From positions 1-13,464 of the forward strand of contig JACRQB010000163.1 in NCBI GenBank assembly GCA_016222925.1: 13,464 nucleotides of DNA, in the 5' to 3' direction. Positions 6,408-13,464 of this stretch are shown here, in pieces; position 1 is the stretch's first letter; the number at the start of each line of letters is the position of its first letter. The position numbers were made by a program, and so were the translations under genes. This stretch comes from Nitrospirota bacterium. Its GTDB lineage: Bacteria > Nitrospirota > Nitrospiria > Nitrospirales > Nitrospiraceae. The notes below the pieces were generated by a model, which saw only the letters and a list, made by a program, of their open reading frames with translations, ran no database searches and had not been told where the DNA came from.

Positions 6408-7705
6408 CGAGTGCTATGACCAAACATCCGGAAGAACGAGAGCTGCTGCAAGCCGCCTTCAGAAGTTTTGATGAGGCGGCTCACACGTTGCAGCAATCAT
6501 ACAGTGCGCTGACGACACGTGTAGAGCAGATGGATCTGGAGTTGGCACAGAGCAACGAGGCGCTGCGCCGGCAGTTGTGTGACAACGAGGCTATGCGCGT
6601 CCATCTGGACGGGATTCTTGAGTCCTTGTCTATGGGGGTGTTGGTGATGGACGACTGCGAAATGATCACTCGCAGTAATCGCGCCGCCGAGGCGCTACTT
6701 GGTGTCACAGATGACGAACTGCGGAACCGTCGTGCGTCTGAAATATTGGCGGGTGCTGGTCTTGGCGTGTGTGATCGGCCTCAACGCATCGGTCAGGCAG
6801 TCGTCTCTATTAGTCAGGTTCCACTTCACAACGATTCCGGAGAGCACTCCGGACACCTCATCCTGTTTCAGGACGTCACGCGTATTTATCAACTGGAAGA
6901 ACAGTTGCAGCGCAAGGAACGACTGGCGGCCATGGGAGAGCTGATCGGTCGGATCGCCCACGAGATCAGAAATCCATTGGGCAGCGTCGAGCTCTTCGCG
7001 TCCATGCTGCAGCGAGATCTCGGCGAGCATTCGTCCGCCAAGCGCTACGCGCAACAAATCTCGCAAGCCGTCCAGTCGATGGATCGCTTACTGACTAATC
7101 TTTTGCTGTATACGCGGCCGGTTCACTTGGCTCGTGGCTGGCACTCTGCCAAATCGTTGATCGACGAATCGATCAAGTTGGCGGCCCATGCGATTACCAA
7201 GGTGCCGGTGGAAATCCGAGTGGACATCAGTCAAGAAATCCATTCGATGTGGTGTCACGACGGACAGTTGAAACAAGTGCTCGTGAATCTGGTCGTGAAT
7301 GCCGTTCAGGCGATGCCGAAGGGAGGGGTTCTGGCGATCAGTCTTTGCCAGGAACCGTCGCAGACACTTGGTATATCCGCTGTTCGACTAACTGTCCGGG
7401 ACTCCGGCATTGGCATCGCTCCGGCCCATCAGTCGCGCATATTCGATCCGTTTTTCTCGACGAAAGATGAGGGGACCGGCCTTGGTCTGGCGATTGTCTA
7501 TTCGATTGTCGACGCGCACCAGGGACGGATCGATGTCGACAGTACAGTCGGGCAGGGCACCGCATGCTCCATTCTTCTGCCTCATCCAGCGAGTGGTGGA
7601 GATCCCCATGCGGTGCATACTCCAACGCAGAACGAGCTCGAACCCAGTCAATCCTACTCTGGTGAGCACACTATGACGTTAGTGGAGGAGTGGTCTCATG
7701 AATGA
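6404..7705 (+). CDS. Cytoplasmic PAS-domain sensor histidine kinase, FleS/FlrB/FlgS type
   Basis: The protein has 433 residues and no membrane segment, so it acts in the cytoplasm. An N-terminal coiled coil (about 10-68) leads into a PAS domain (about 68-160, ILESLSMGVLVMDDCEMITR). Then come the dimerisation/phosphotransfer domain with H186 in GRIAHEIRNPLGS and the ATPase domain with the N box (VNLVVNAVQAMP), G1 (DSGIGI), F box (FDPFFSTK) and G2 (GTGLGLAI). All catalytic motifs are present. A tail of about 40 residues after the ATPase domain is probably disordered. ATG 6404 overlaps the stop of the TPR gene and has GGGGAGG (6387-6393) in front; ATG 6416 is an alternative. It overlaps the next gene by 8 bases, so the downstream regulator is its likely phosphorylation partner. 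In the FleS-FleR, FlrB-FlrC and FlgS-FlgR systems such pairs switch on sigma-54-dependent hook-basal-body genes. Confidence 0.88.
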   Translation: MTSAMTKHPEERELLQAAFRSFDEAAHTLQQSYSALTTRVEQMDLELAQSNEALRRQLCDNEAMRVHLDGILESLSMGVLVMDDCEMITRSNRAAEALLGVTDDELRNRRASEILAGAGLGVCDRPQRIGQAVVSISQVPLHNDSGEHSGHLILFQDVTRIYQLEEQLQRKERLAAMGELIGRIAHEIRNPLGSVELFASMLQRDLGEHSSAKRYAQQISQAVQSMDRLLTNLLLYTRPVHLARGWHSAKSLIDESIKLAAHAITKVPVEIRVDISQEIHSMWCHDGQLKQVLVNLVVNAVQAMPKGGVLAISLCQEPSQTLGISAVRLTVRDSGIGIAPAHQSRIFDPFFSTKDEGTGLGLAIVYSIVDAHQGRIDVDSTVGQGTACSILLPHPASGGDPHAVHTPTQNELEPSQSYSGEHTMTLVEEWSHE

Positions 7706-8783
7706 CCGTGAGAAGAGCAACCCTCTGTCTGACCATGGCGACGAGAGCGAGCGCATTCTCATCGTCGATGACGACCCATCGATGCGAACTGCACTGATGG
7801 AGACCGTCAAGCGACTCGGCTATTCCGTGCAAGGGGCAGTCGATGGAATGGATGCCATTGAACGGATCGCGCATTTTCGTCCCTGGATGGTGCTGACCGA
7901 TCTCAGGATGCCGCGTCTGAATGGTCTCGAATTGATCAAGGAAGTCAAAGCGCGCGCTCCTCACGCGACGATCGTGCTGATGACGGCGTATGGGGCCATC
8001 GAGACCGCCGTCGAGGCCATGAAGTTGGGCGCCAGTGAGTATCTTTTAAAACCATTCTCCATGGACTTGCTGGAGCGAGTCATCGTGAATCTCAAGTCGG
8101 GACGAGAAGTAGGGACCATCACGGGTCACTCGTCTCACCCAACTGAAAACCGGGCTCTGTTAAGCCAGGACCCGGGCATGATCAGGCTCCTAAGCACGAT
8201 CGAGGGGGTGGCGGCCAGCCAGGCTACAGTCTTGATTCAAGGAGAGAGCGGCACCGGAAAAGAGCTGTTGGCCAGGTTTATCCATAATCGGAGCCCGCGG
8301 GCGCATCGGCCGTTCATCGCAGTGAATTGCGCGGCGTTACCTGACGGGCTGCTCGAGAGTGAGCTTTTTGGCCACGAGCGCGGTGCGTTCACCGGGGCAT
8401 TAATCAAAAAGATCGGCAAGTTTGAGATGGCGCATATGGGCACATTGCTCCTGGACGAAATCAGTGAAATGAACCTGAGTTTGCAGGCCAAGTTACTGCG
8501 CGTATTACAGGAGCGCGAAGTCGATCGGATCGGGGGGCGCGACCCTGTTTCAGTCAATATTCGCGTGATTGCGACGACCAATCGAGCGCTCTATCGTGAA
8601 GTCGAGCAAGGACGTTTTCGAGAGGATCTGTACTACCGCCTGAACGTCTTTCCTGTCACTGTTCCGCCGTTGCGTGAACGAACGATCGATATTCCATTGC
8701 TCGCGCGTCATTTTATGAGCCAGTCGGCCACGAGGAACAACAACCGGCCAACGGATCTTTGTGGGAAATGGAGCGAGAGCTAA
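7698..8783 (+). pseudogene. FleR/FlrC-type sigma-54 response regulator, receiver and most of AAA+ (frameshifted gene)
   Basis: ATG 7698 has GGAGGAG (7684-7690) upstream and overlaps the kinase gene by 8 bases. The receiver is complete: D24/D25, phosphoacceptor D68 (VLTDLRMP), T96 and K118 (LLKPF). The AAA+ domain has Walker A GESGTGKE 182-189, GAFTGA 229-234, Walker B LLLDEI 250-255 and the arginine-finger region (RFREDLYYRLNVFPVTVPPLRER). After LLARHFMSQSA the frame goes wrong and ends at TAA 8781-8783. The sensor II motif WPGNVREL, expected in every such activator, is absent in all frames here, and the Fis domain appears in another frame downstream. I therefore read this as an internal deletion with frameshift, not a natural end. 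The intact protein would be phosphorylated by the adjacent kinase and activate the sigma-54 promoter at 9059. The product as written could bind ATP but not DNA. Confidence 0.82.
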
Positions 8784-8923
8784 TTTTTAAGACATTGGCA
8801 CGCGTGAAAGAGAATCGTACGCATGCGGCGAAAGAGTTGGGGATCAGCATTCGTACATTACGAAATAAGCTGCGAGAGTATCGAGAAGGTGAGCGACCCT
8901 GTTCGATTACCGGAGGACCATAA
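8732..8923 (+). pseudogene. FleR/FlrC-type regulator, C-terminal Fis DNA-binding remnant
   Basis: In the second frame relative to the preceding ORF, bases 8732-8923 encode 63 residues. They read MERELIFKTLARVKENRTHA, then AKELGISIRTLRNKLREYRE, then a short tail and TAA. NRTHAAKELGISIRTLRNKL is a typical Fis-family helix-turn-helix of FleR/FlrC/FlgR-like activators. It is clearly the end of the regulator above. Roughly 50-70 residues (sensor II and linker) are missing between the two parts, and the lost length must be 1 modulo 3. The exact junction is ambiguous between about 8715 and 8765. No good ribosome-binding site serves ATG 8768, so independent translation is unlikely but not excluded. 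Confidence 0.75.
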
Positions 8924-8926
8924 GAG

Positions 8927-8986
8927 CGGCAAGAATTGCCGGTCGGCAAGTTTGTGCGGTGGCGGCAAGGGTCAAACGGAGGGTCA
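8927..8986 (+). promoter_or_regulatory. Repeat cluster upstream of flgB, candidate enhancer region
   Basis: CGGCAAG occurs three times (8927, 8944, 8963), and the first copy forms a perfect 6-bp inverted repeat with TTGCCG (8936-8941) around GAA. GGGTCA follows twice (8969 and 8981, 12 bases apart). The cluster lies about 75-135 bases upstream of the -24 element at 9060, the usual place for sigma-54 activator binding. A further CGGCAAG lies at 9550 between flgB and flgC. The 8927-8941 hairpin starts 4 bases after the regulator stop and could instead be a weak transcription stop, but no T run follows. Which protein binds is unknown. Confidence 0.35.
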
Positions 8987-9058
8987 TAGGCGAGGGGAGA
9001 TAAAACCAATGGACGTTGCAGGAGGCCGCGCTCCTGGCTATCACTCCGGCATTCGGGC

Positions 9059-9074
9059 AGGCATTATGGTTGCA
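9059..9074 (+). promoter_or_regulatory. Sigma-54 (RpoN) -24/-12 promoter of the flgB operon
   Basis: AGGCATTATGGTTGCA has the invariant GG (9060-9061) and GC (9072-9073) exactly 12 bases apart, with GGCA and TTGCA both matching consensus. The predicted start is about 9085, leaving a 27-base leader containing the flgB ribosome-binding site (AAAGGAG, 9096-9102). Sigma-54 control of rod and MS-ring genes is well established in several flagellated bacteria. Confidence 0.72.
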
Positions 9075-9111
9075 ATGATACCGTGCAGGGGATGGAAAGG
9101 AGTCTAGAGGT

Positions 9112-9522
9112 ATGACGATCTTTGACAAGACCATGCGACTGCTACAACGGAGTTTGGATCTTCGCAGCGCGCGACAGCGTGTGATCACCTCAAACCTAGC
9201 CAACGAAGAAACGCCGGGGTATCGCGCATCCGAATTGACCTTTATGGACCAATTGCAGTCGGCCCAGAAAGGACGTCTGCCGATCGTCATGGCGGCGACT
9301 CAGTCCCGACATTTCGGCCTGCATGGGCCGCAGGGTGTACAGGCGGTGGCGGGAAAACTCGGTGAAGTTCCGGCCGGCGATCTCCCGCTCGACGCCAACT
9401 CTGTCAATCTCGAGCTGGAGATGGCCAAATTGTCCGAGAATGCCATGCAGTACAACGCAGCGGCCACGATACTGGCCAAGAGGTTTCAGGGATTGCTGAA
9501 TGTGATACGAGAAGGGAGATAA
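9112..9522 (+). CDS. flgB: Flagellar proximal rod protein FlgB
   Basis: The product is 136 residues, the usual FlgB length. FlgB forms part of the proximal rod that crosses the periplasm from the MS ring, and is exported by the flagellar type III system without a cleaved signal peptide. The N-terminus carries the rod-protein signature (RQRVITSNLANEETPGYRA), matching the typical SNIANxxTPGYKA pattern of flagellar rod and hook proteins. The C-terminus is the expected amphipathic helix (NLELEMAKLSENAMQYNAAA). ATG 9112 has AGGAG (9098-9102) upstream. It is the first gene of a flgB-flgC-fliE-fliF-fliG series and lies directly behind a sigma-54 promoter, so it is probably expressed as an early or middle flagellar gene. 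I see nothing missing. Confidence 0.95.
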   Translation: MTIFDKTMRLLQRSLDLRSARQRVITSNLANEETPGYRASELTFMDQLQSAQKGRLPIVMAATQSRHFGLHGPQGVQAVAGKLGEVPAGDLPLDANSVNLELEMAKLSENAMQYNAAATILAKRFQGLLNVIREGR

Positions 9523-9585
9523 CACCTAACCCGCTCGGATGGTCGAAATCGGCAAGCGGTTGACGGTTGATAGAGGAGGTTCATC

Positions 9586-10035
9586 ATGGAAATGTCCGAC
9601 AGTATGGCTGTATCGGTATCCGGTTTGGACGCCCAACGGCGACGACTCAATGTCATTGCGAGCAATCTTGCGAACGCCCAATCAACGAAAACACCGACCG
9701 GCGGTCCGTACAAGCGGCGGGATGTCGTCTTTCGCTCAACGGCGGTTCCAAGCGCATTTCATGGGGCTTTTCGACAAATCGCCGTTGGGCCGTCGGCGCA
9801 TGCGCTCGAAGGGGTCTCCGTCGCTCGAGTGGTGGAAGATTCCAAGCCAGGTCAACTCATCTATGATCCTCATCATCCGGATGCCAATCCTAAAGGGTTC
9901 GTGCGTCTTCCCAATGTAAATGTCATGGAAGAAATGGTGAATATGATCGGCGCGTCGCGTGCGTACGAAGCCAATGTCCAAGCCATCAACGCCACACGTG
10001 CCATGTGGAACAAGGCACTAGAAATCGGGAGGTGA
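9586..10035 (+). CDS. flgC: Flagellar proximal rod protein FlgC
   Basis: The protein has 149 residues, within the normal FlgC range. FlgC is a proximal rod subunit assembled with FlgB and FlgF. The N-terminal signature RLNVIASNLANAQSTKTPTG and the following GGPYKRRDVVF segment are characteristic of FlgC, as is the C-terminal helix (NVNVMEEMVNMIGASRAYEA) shared by rod and hook proteins. ATG 9586 is set by a strong AGGAGG at 9574-9579 with 6-base spacing. The 63-base gap after flgB contains another CGGCAAG element but no convincing promoter or terminator, so it is probably transcribed with flgB. Its end overlaps the ribosome-binding site of fliE. Confidence 0.95.
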   Translation: MEMSDSMAVSVSGLDAQRRRLNVIASNLANAQSTKTPTGGPYKRRDVVFRSTAVPSAFHGAFRQIAVGPSAHALEGVSVARVVEDSKPGQLIYDPHHPDANPKGFVRLPNVNVMEEMVNMIGASRAYEANVQAINATRAMWNKALEIGR

Positions 10036-10037
10036 TC

Positions 10038-10340
10038 ATGAATCAGATTTACGGTCCGACATCAGGTATCGCTCCGATTCCCGATGTAGCCCCAGGCGGG
10101 TCGGCCGGAACGTCCGGCGCCTCCGGCTTCATGGATTCGCTCAAATCTGCAATCGGAAAGGTCAACGATACGCAGCTGGAAGCCGGCCGAACGGTAGGTG
10201 ACCTCATGACAGGCGAGACGCAGGACCTTCACCGTACGATGGTTGCACTGCAGCAAGCAGACGTGTCGTTCCAATTGATGATGCAAATCCGGAATAAACT
10301 GGTCACCGCCTATGAAGAGATTCAACGGATGCAAGTGTAA
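10038..10340 (+). CDS. fliE: Flagellar hook-basal body protein FliE
   Basis: The product is 100 residues from ATG 10038, chosen because GGGAGGTG (10027-10034) sits just upstream, overlapping the flgC stop. A longer reading from 10005 would lie inside flgC and is unlikely. FliE joins the MS ring to the proximal rod and is among the first substrates of the flagellar export gate. The N-terminus is a Gly/Ser/Pro-rich flexible stretch (residues about 8-30). The C-terminal half has the typical FliE helices, including TGETQDLHRTMVALQQADVS and the closing FQLMMQIRNKLVTAYEEIQR. Only 2 bases separate it from flgC, so the two are surely co-transcribed and probably translationally coupled. Confidence 0.95.
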   Translation: MNQIYGPTSGIAPIPDVAPGGSAGTSGASGFMDSLKSAIGKVNDTQLEAGRTVGDLMTGETQDLHRTMVALQQADVSFQLMMQIRNKLVTAYEEIQRMQV

Positions 10341-10372
10341 TCAATCAGGCGCGATGAAGGGACGTGACGAGC

Positions 10373-11938
10373 ATGTTGTCCAAGTTCTCCATCAATCAGC
10401 GAATGATCATCCTTGTCGCTCTGGCTGGATCAGTGGCGGGCCTCATCGCGCTCACACTCTGGACGCAGCAGCCCGACATGCAGGTGTTGTTCACCAATCT
10501 CAGCGGCGAAGACGCGGCCGCCATCATTGATAAGCTAAAAGAGACGAAGGTGCCGTATGAAACCACCGGTGGCGGAGCGACGGTGCTGGTTCCTAGCGCC
10601 CAAGTGCACGATCTCCGATTACAACTCGCGACCCAAGGGCTTCCCCATGGAGGCGGGGTCGGCTTCGAGATTTTTGATCGTACGTCGATCGGCATGTCCG
10701 AATTTGTCCAGAAGCTCAACTATCGGCGTGCGTTACAGGGGGAGTTGGCGAGAACTATTGCGCAGTTGCCGGAAGTCGAGCGAGCGCGGGTTCATCTGGC
10801 GATTCCTGAACGACGACTCTTCGCCAATGAACAGGAGAAAGCGCGCGCATCCGTGATCGTGTCTCTTCGCAATGGCCAACAGCTGGCTCAGGCGCAGGTG
10901 CAGGGGGTCATCCATTTGGTGTCGAGCAGCGTGGAAGGCCTGCAGGCCCGCGATGTGACCGTGGTGGATGGGCACGGCCGTATGTTGTCGTCCACCATGA
11001 CGGATGAAACCGCCGGGTTGAGCAATACACAACTCGAATATCAGCGGAGCATCGAAAAAGATGTGGAAACGCGTATTCAAACGATGCTGGAGCGGATTGT
11101 CGGATCCAACAAAGCCGTGGTGCGTGTGTCCAGCGTGGTGGACTTTCGCAAGGTTGAGACCACGGAGGAGCGCTACGATCCGAACAGCCAGGTCGTGAGG
11201 AGCGAACAACGAGGGCAGGAAAAGGCGAACGGCACCAACGGCGTCAGCGGCGGCGTACCGGGGGTCCAGTCGAACGTCCCGCCTGGAACAGATCAGGAGC
11301 TCCCGCAAACCAGTTCGAACAACAGTCAGACGAAAAATGAAACGGTCAACTACGAGATCAGTCGAACGGTGTCCAAAATCGTCGAGCCTGTAGGCGTCAT
11401 CAAACAATTGTCCGTGGCCGTGCTGGTCGATGGGATCTATGAAACAGCCAAAACCGGTGATGGACAGTCGACGGAGACGCCGGCTGCCGCACGCAAATAT
11501 ATTCCACGTTCGGAAGAAGACCTCAAGCGGATTGAGGACATCGTCAAGAAAGCGATGGGCTTTTCGCCCGAACGGCAGGATCAGGTTCAAGTCGTGAATG
11601 TTCAATTCGGCGCGGAACCAGAAGAGCTGCAGAGTGCGACGGCGGAAGCCGTGGCCGAGGGTCCGAAGCCATGGTTGCCGTATCTCCGCTATGGTGTGGG
11701 AATCCTTCTGTTTACGGTGATTCTTCTGTTCGTGGTTCGTCCGTTGTTGACCATGTTGGGTTCAACGACCGAGCAACTGTCGGCCGAAGCGTCGATGGCG
11801 GCGCTGCCTGGCGCCGCCGGAACGGTGGAGGCCTCATTGGCCGGCGCGCAGGACCGGGCGCAGATTATCGACATGGCGAGAAAGAACCCCGACACGACGG
11901 CTGTGGTCGTGAAACAGTGGCTTAAGAATCCTACATAG
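10373..11938 (+). CDS. fliF: Flagellar MS-ring protein FliF
   Basis: The protein has 521 residues from ATG 10373; a GTG at 10364 would add three residues but stands too close to AAGGG (10357-10361). FliF forms the MS ring in the inner membrane, the foundation of the flagellar motor. Transmembrane segment 1 is at about 11-30 (MIILVALAGSVAGLIALTLW). The YscJ/FliF ring-building domain follows (VLFTNLSGEDAAAIIDKL, FVQKLNYRRALQGELARTI, VHLAIPERRLF). Next are the FliF C-terminal domain with a Gly/Asn/Ser-rich loop (about 285-325) and transmembrane segment 2 at about 438-455. The cytoplasmic tail ends in NPDTTAVVVKQWLKNP, the short helix that binds FliG. All parts expected of a functional FliF are present. 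Its stop is 9 bases before fliG. Confidence 0.96.
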   Translation: MLSKFSINQRMIILVALAGSVAGLIALTLWTQQPDMQVLFTNLSGEDAAAIIDKLKETKVPYETTGGGATVLVPSAQVHDLRLQLATQGLPHGGGVGFEIFDRTSIGMSEFVQKLNYRRALQGELARTIAQLPEVERARVHLAIPERRLFANEQEKARASVIVSLRNGQQLAQAQVQGVIHLVSSSVEGLQARDVTVVDGHGRMLSSTMTDETAGLSNTQLEYQRSIEKDVETRIQTMLERIVGSNKAVVRVSSVVDFRKVETTEERYDPNSQVVRSEQRGQEKANGTNGVSGGVPGVQSNVPPGTDQELPQTSSNNSQTKNETVNYEISRTVSKIVEPVGVIKQLSVAVLVDGIYETAKTGDGQSTETPAAARKYIPRSEEDLKRIEDIVKKAMGFSPERQDQVQVVNVQFGAEPEELQSATAEAVAEGPKPWLPYLRYGVGILLFTVILLFVVRPLLTMLGSTTEQLSAEASMAALPGAAGTVEASLAGAQDRAQIIDMARKNPDTTAVVVKQWLKNPT

Positions 11939-11947
11939 CGTGTCACT

Positions 11948-12940
11948 ATGGCGAAGACTCTGACGGGCGAACAAAAGGCGGCCATTCTTCTTCGTGCCAT
12001 CGGAGAAGAATCAGCCGCTCAGGTCATGAAACAACTCGATCCCAAAGAAATTAAGCGGCTGGGAACATTCATGAACGGCACGGCTCAGATTTCGCGGGAT
12101 GAGGAAGATGCCGTCATCTCGGATTTTCAGACTGCCAGCGCGTCCGGCGACGTTCAGTTTCAGGGAAAAGAGTTCATCAAGACGGTCCTCATCAAGGCGC
12201 TGGGTCCGGAAAAGGCGGCGCGGATCATCGAATCGATGACTCGGAAAAGCTATCCGGGGCTGGAGGCGATGAAATGGGCCGATGTGAAAACGCTGGTCCA
12301 AATGTTGAAGATCGAGCATGCGCAAACCGTGGCGGTCGTGCTTGCGCATCTTGAGAGCGATCAAGCCGGGCAGGTGCTTGCAGGGCTTCCGGAAGCGATG
12401 CGCGGAGACGTGGCGCTTCGGCTGGCCACCATGGAGGAGGTGCAGCCGGATGTCTTGGATGAACTCAGTCAAAGCATACAAGAGACACTATTGGCCAGCG
12501 CGGGAATGGGGTCGCAGAGCCTCGGGGGGCCAGAGGTCATGGCCGAAATCCTCACGCGAATGGATAAGACCAATGAGGGGGGCATTATGGTCAAGATCGC
12601 GGAGAAGAGCCAGCCGTTGGCGGATGCGATCCGGGCGCTCATGTTTGTCTTCGACGACCTGGTGAAGATCGACGATCGCGGCCTGCAGGAATTGATGAAA
12701 GAGATCAGCAAGGACGACCTTCCGTTGGCTCTTCGCGGCGCGAATCCAGAGGTGAAGGAGAAATTCTTCAAGAATATGTCGAGCCGTGCCGCGGAAATGT
12801 TGAAAGAAGATATGGAGGCGAAAGGGCCGGTGAAGGTATCCGATGTCGAGAGAGCTCAGCAGAATATTTTGAAGGTCTGCCGCAAGCTTGAGGAAGAAGG
12901 CCGGATCGTCGTCGCAGGCGCAGGGGAGGAGATGCTCTAG
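11948..12940 (+). CDS. fliG: Flagellar motor switch protein FliG
   Basis: The product is 330 residues, the standard length. FliG sits on the cytoplasmic face of the MS ring, binds FliF by its N-terminal domain, and interacts with the stator through its C-terminal domain to generate torque and switch direction. The N-terminal (TGEQKAAILLRAIGEESAAQ), middle (VAVVLAHLESDQAGQVL) and C-terminal domains are complete. The last holds the charged torque helix region (FVFDDLVKIDDRGLQELMKE, FFKNMSSRAAEMLKEDMEAK). The highly conserved EHPQ motif of the middle domain, part of the FliM-binding surface, reads EHAQ at residues 123-126. No Shine-Dalgarno precedes ATG 11948, so translation is probably coupled to fliF. 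The stop shares one base with the next gene. Confidence 0.96.
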   Translation: MAKTLTGEQKAAILLRAIGEESAAQVMKQLDPKEIKRLGTFMNGTAQISRDEEDAVISDFQTASASGDVQFQGKEFIKTVLIKALGPEKAARIIESMTRKSYPGLEAMKWADVKTLVQMLKIEHAQTVAVVLAHLESDQAGQVLAGLPEAMRGDVALRLATMEEVQPDVLDELSQSIQETLLASAGMGSQSLGGPEVMAEILTRMDKTNEGGIMVKIAEKSQPLADAIRALMFVFDDLVKIDDRGLQELMKEISKDDLPLALRGANPEVKEKFFKNMSSRAAEMLKEDMEAKGPVKVSDVERAQQNILKVCRKLEEEGRIVVAGAGEEML

Positions 12941-13464
12941 TGACGGGGGGAACCATCCCGGCAGTGGCCAATTCTGAGCGACGCGTTCCACGTCTTCAAG
13001 GGACAGTTTTGGTTGTTGATGCCGACGAGGGGGCCCGACATGTGCTCCGTGAGCTGCTTCAGCCTGAACGAATGTCTATTCGATTCTCAGGTTCAGGACA
13101 GGAGGCGCTTGCGATGGTCAAGCAGAAGGCGCCGGCACTGTTGATCGTCGACGTCTCACTGCCGGACCAAGATGGAATCGCAGTTCTGGAGGAGGCGCAG
13201 CGGATCGACAGTCGCATGATCGGAGTCGTGATGACGGGAGCAGCCTCGGTCGAACTTGCCGTCCGTGCGATGAGAGCCGGTTCCGTCGACTTTTTAACGA
13301 AACCATTTCAATCGGACAATGTCCTCACCACTGTTCGTCGGTTACTGGAACTCCATCGGCTGCGCGACGATCAGACGGTCTTGAAACATGTCGCGGTACG
13401 GTCCGGCGCGGTACGGCTGCAAAGCGTGCCGTTTCAAACGTTCGGGGATGACGGCGCCCTGAAA
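12940..13464 (+). CDS. Receiver-domain protein downstream of fliG (runs off right edge)
   Basis: GTG 12940 overlaps the last base of the fliG stop (TAGTG) and has GGGGAGGAG (12922-12930) upstream, so the gene is tightly coupled to fliG. The visible 175 residues have a short leader (1-20) and a receiver domain (about 22-135) with phosphoacceptor D71 (LLIVDVSLPDQDG), T99 (GVVMTGAAS) and K121 (FLTKPF). The acidic pair reads D27-A28-D29, so one residue that normally binds magnesium is alanine. After the receiver come a helical segment (LLELHRLRDDQTVLKHVA) and the start of another region (SGAVRLQSVPFQTFGDDGA) that matches no output domain I know. At this position most flagellar operons have fliH. 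A receiver-FliH fusion, or a separate regulator, are both possible; the rest lies outside the window. Confidence 0.85.
   Translation, partial: MTGGTIPAVANSERRVPRLQGTVLVVDADEGARHVLRELLQPERMSIRFSGSGQEALAMVKQKAPALLIVDVSLPDQDGIAVLEEAQRIDSRMIGVVMTGAASVELAVRAMRAGSVDFLTKPFQSDNVLTTVRRLLELHRLRDDQTVLKHVAVRSGAVRLQSVPFQTFGDDGALK

Noticed and set aside
9009..9107. A 32-codon ORF starting with ATG 9009 and preceded by AGGGGAGA
   Set aside because: It spans the flgB sigma-54 promoter, shows no recognisable protein character and ends just before flgB; probably chance.
10733..11605. Long minus-strand ORF (290 codons) opposite fliF
   Set aside because: It lies wholly opposite a well-supported fliF, has low-complexity His/Arg/Leu composition typical of antisense shadows, and no recognisable domain.

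Overview
The window looks like a piece of a Gram-negative, flagellated bacterial chromosome that is fairly GC-rich by eye. The combination of a GlrK/GlrR-type locus, several receiver-AAA+-Fis sigma-54 activators and a FlgB-FlgC-FliE-FliF-FliG block ending in a receiver-domain gene best fits the phylum Nitrospirota, probably Nitrospira. That assignment rests on gene order and protein style alone and is an inference. Every protein-coding gene lies on the + strand.

Region 1 (1-2428) is a signalling locus. It holds the 3' end of a coiled-coil gene resembling the accessory protein encoded between glrK and glrR, then a GlrR-type response regulator broken by an internal deletion and frameshift near 960. 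A small exported protein of unknown function follows, coupled to it by an ATGA overlap. Region 2 (2429-2656) has no protein gene. On the minus strand it carries the 5' half of a tRNA-Thr(UGU) that stops just after the anticodon stem, with a plausible sigma-70 promoter still in front of it.

Region 3 (2657-8923) is a flagellar regulatory module. An intact receiver-AAA+-Fis activator with a FleQ/FlrA-like helix-turn-helix is followed by a FleQ-box-like palindrome embedded in its last codons and then a strong -24/-12 sigma-54 promoter. These precede an overlapping operon of an exported TPR protein, a cytoplasmic PAS histidine kinase (FleS/FlrB type) and a FleR/FlrC-type activator. The last gene is also broken by a deletion, which removes the sensor II part of its AAA+ domain.

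Region 4 (8924-13464) starts with a 188-bp regulatory gap containing repeated CGGCAAG/TTGCCG elements and a second strong sigma-54 promoter. This drives flgB-flgC-fliE-fliF-fliG (proximal rod, rod/MS-ring adaptor, MS ring and rotor switch), followed by a one-base overlap into a receiver-domain gene that runs off the right edge.

Taken together the layout suggests a hierarchical flagellar cascade: FleQ-like activator, then TPR-kinase-FleR operon, then the flgBC-fliEFG operon. The puzzling part is that two of the three sigma-54 activators and one tRNA are truncated within about 8 kb, while all structural genes are intact. This may be real gene decay or an assembly problem, and raw reads would decide.
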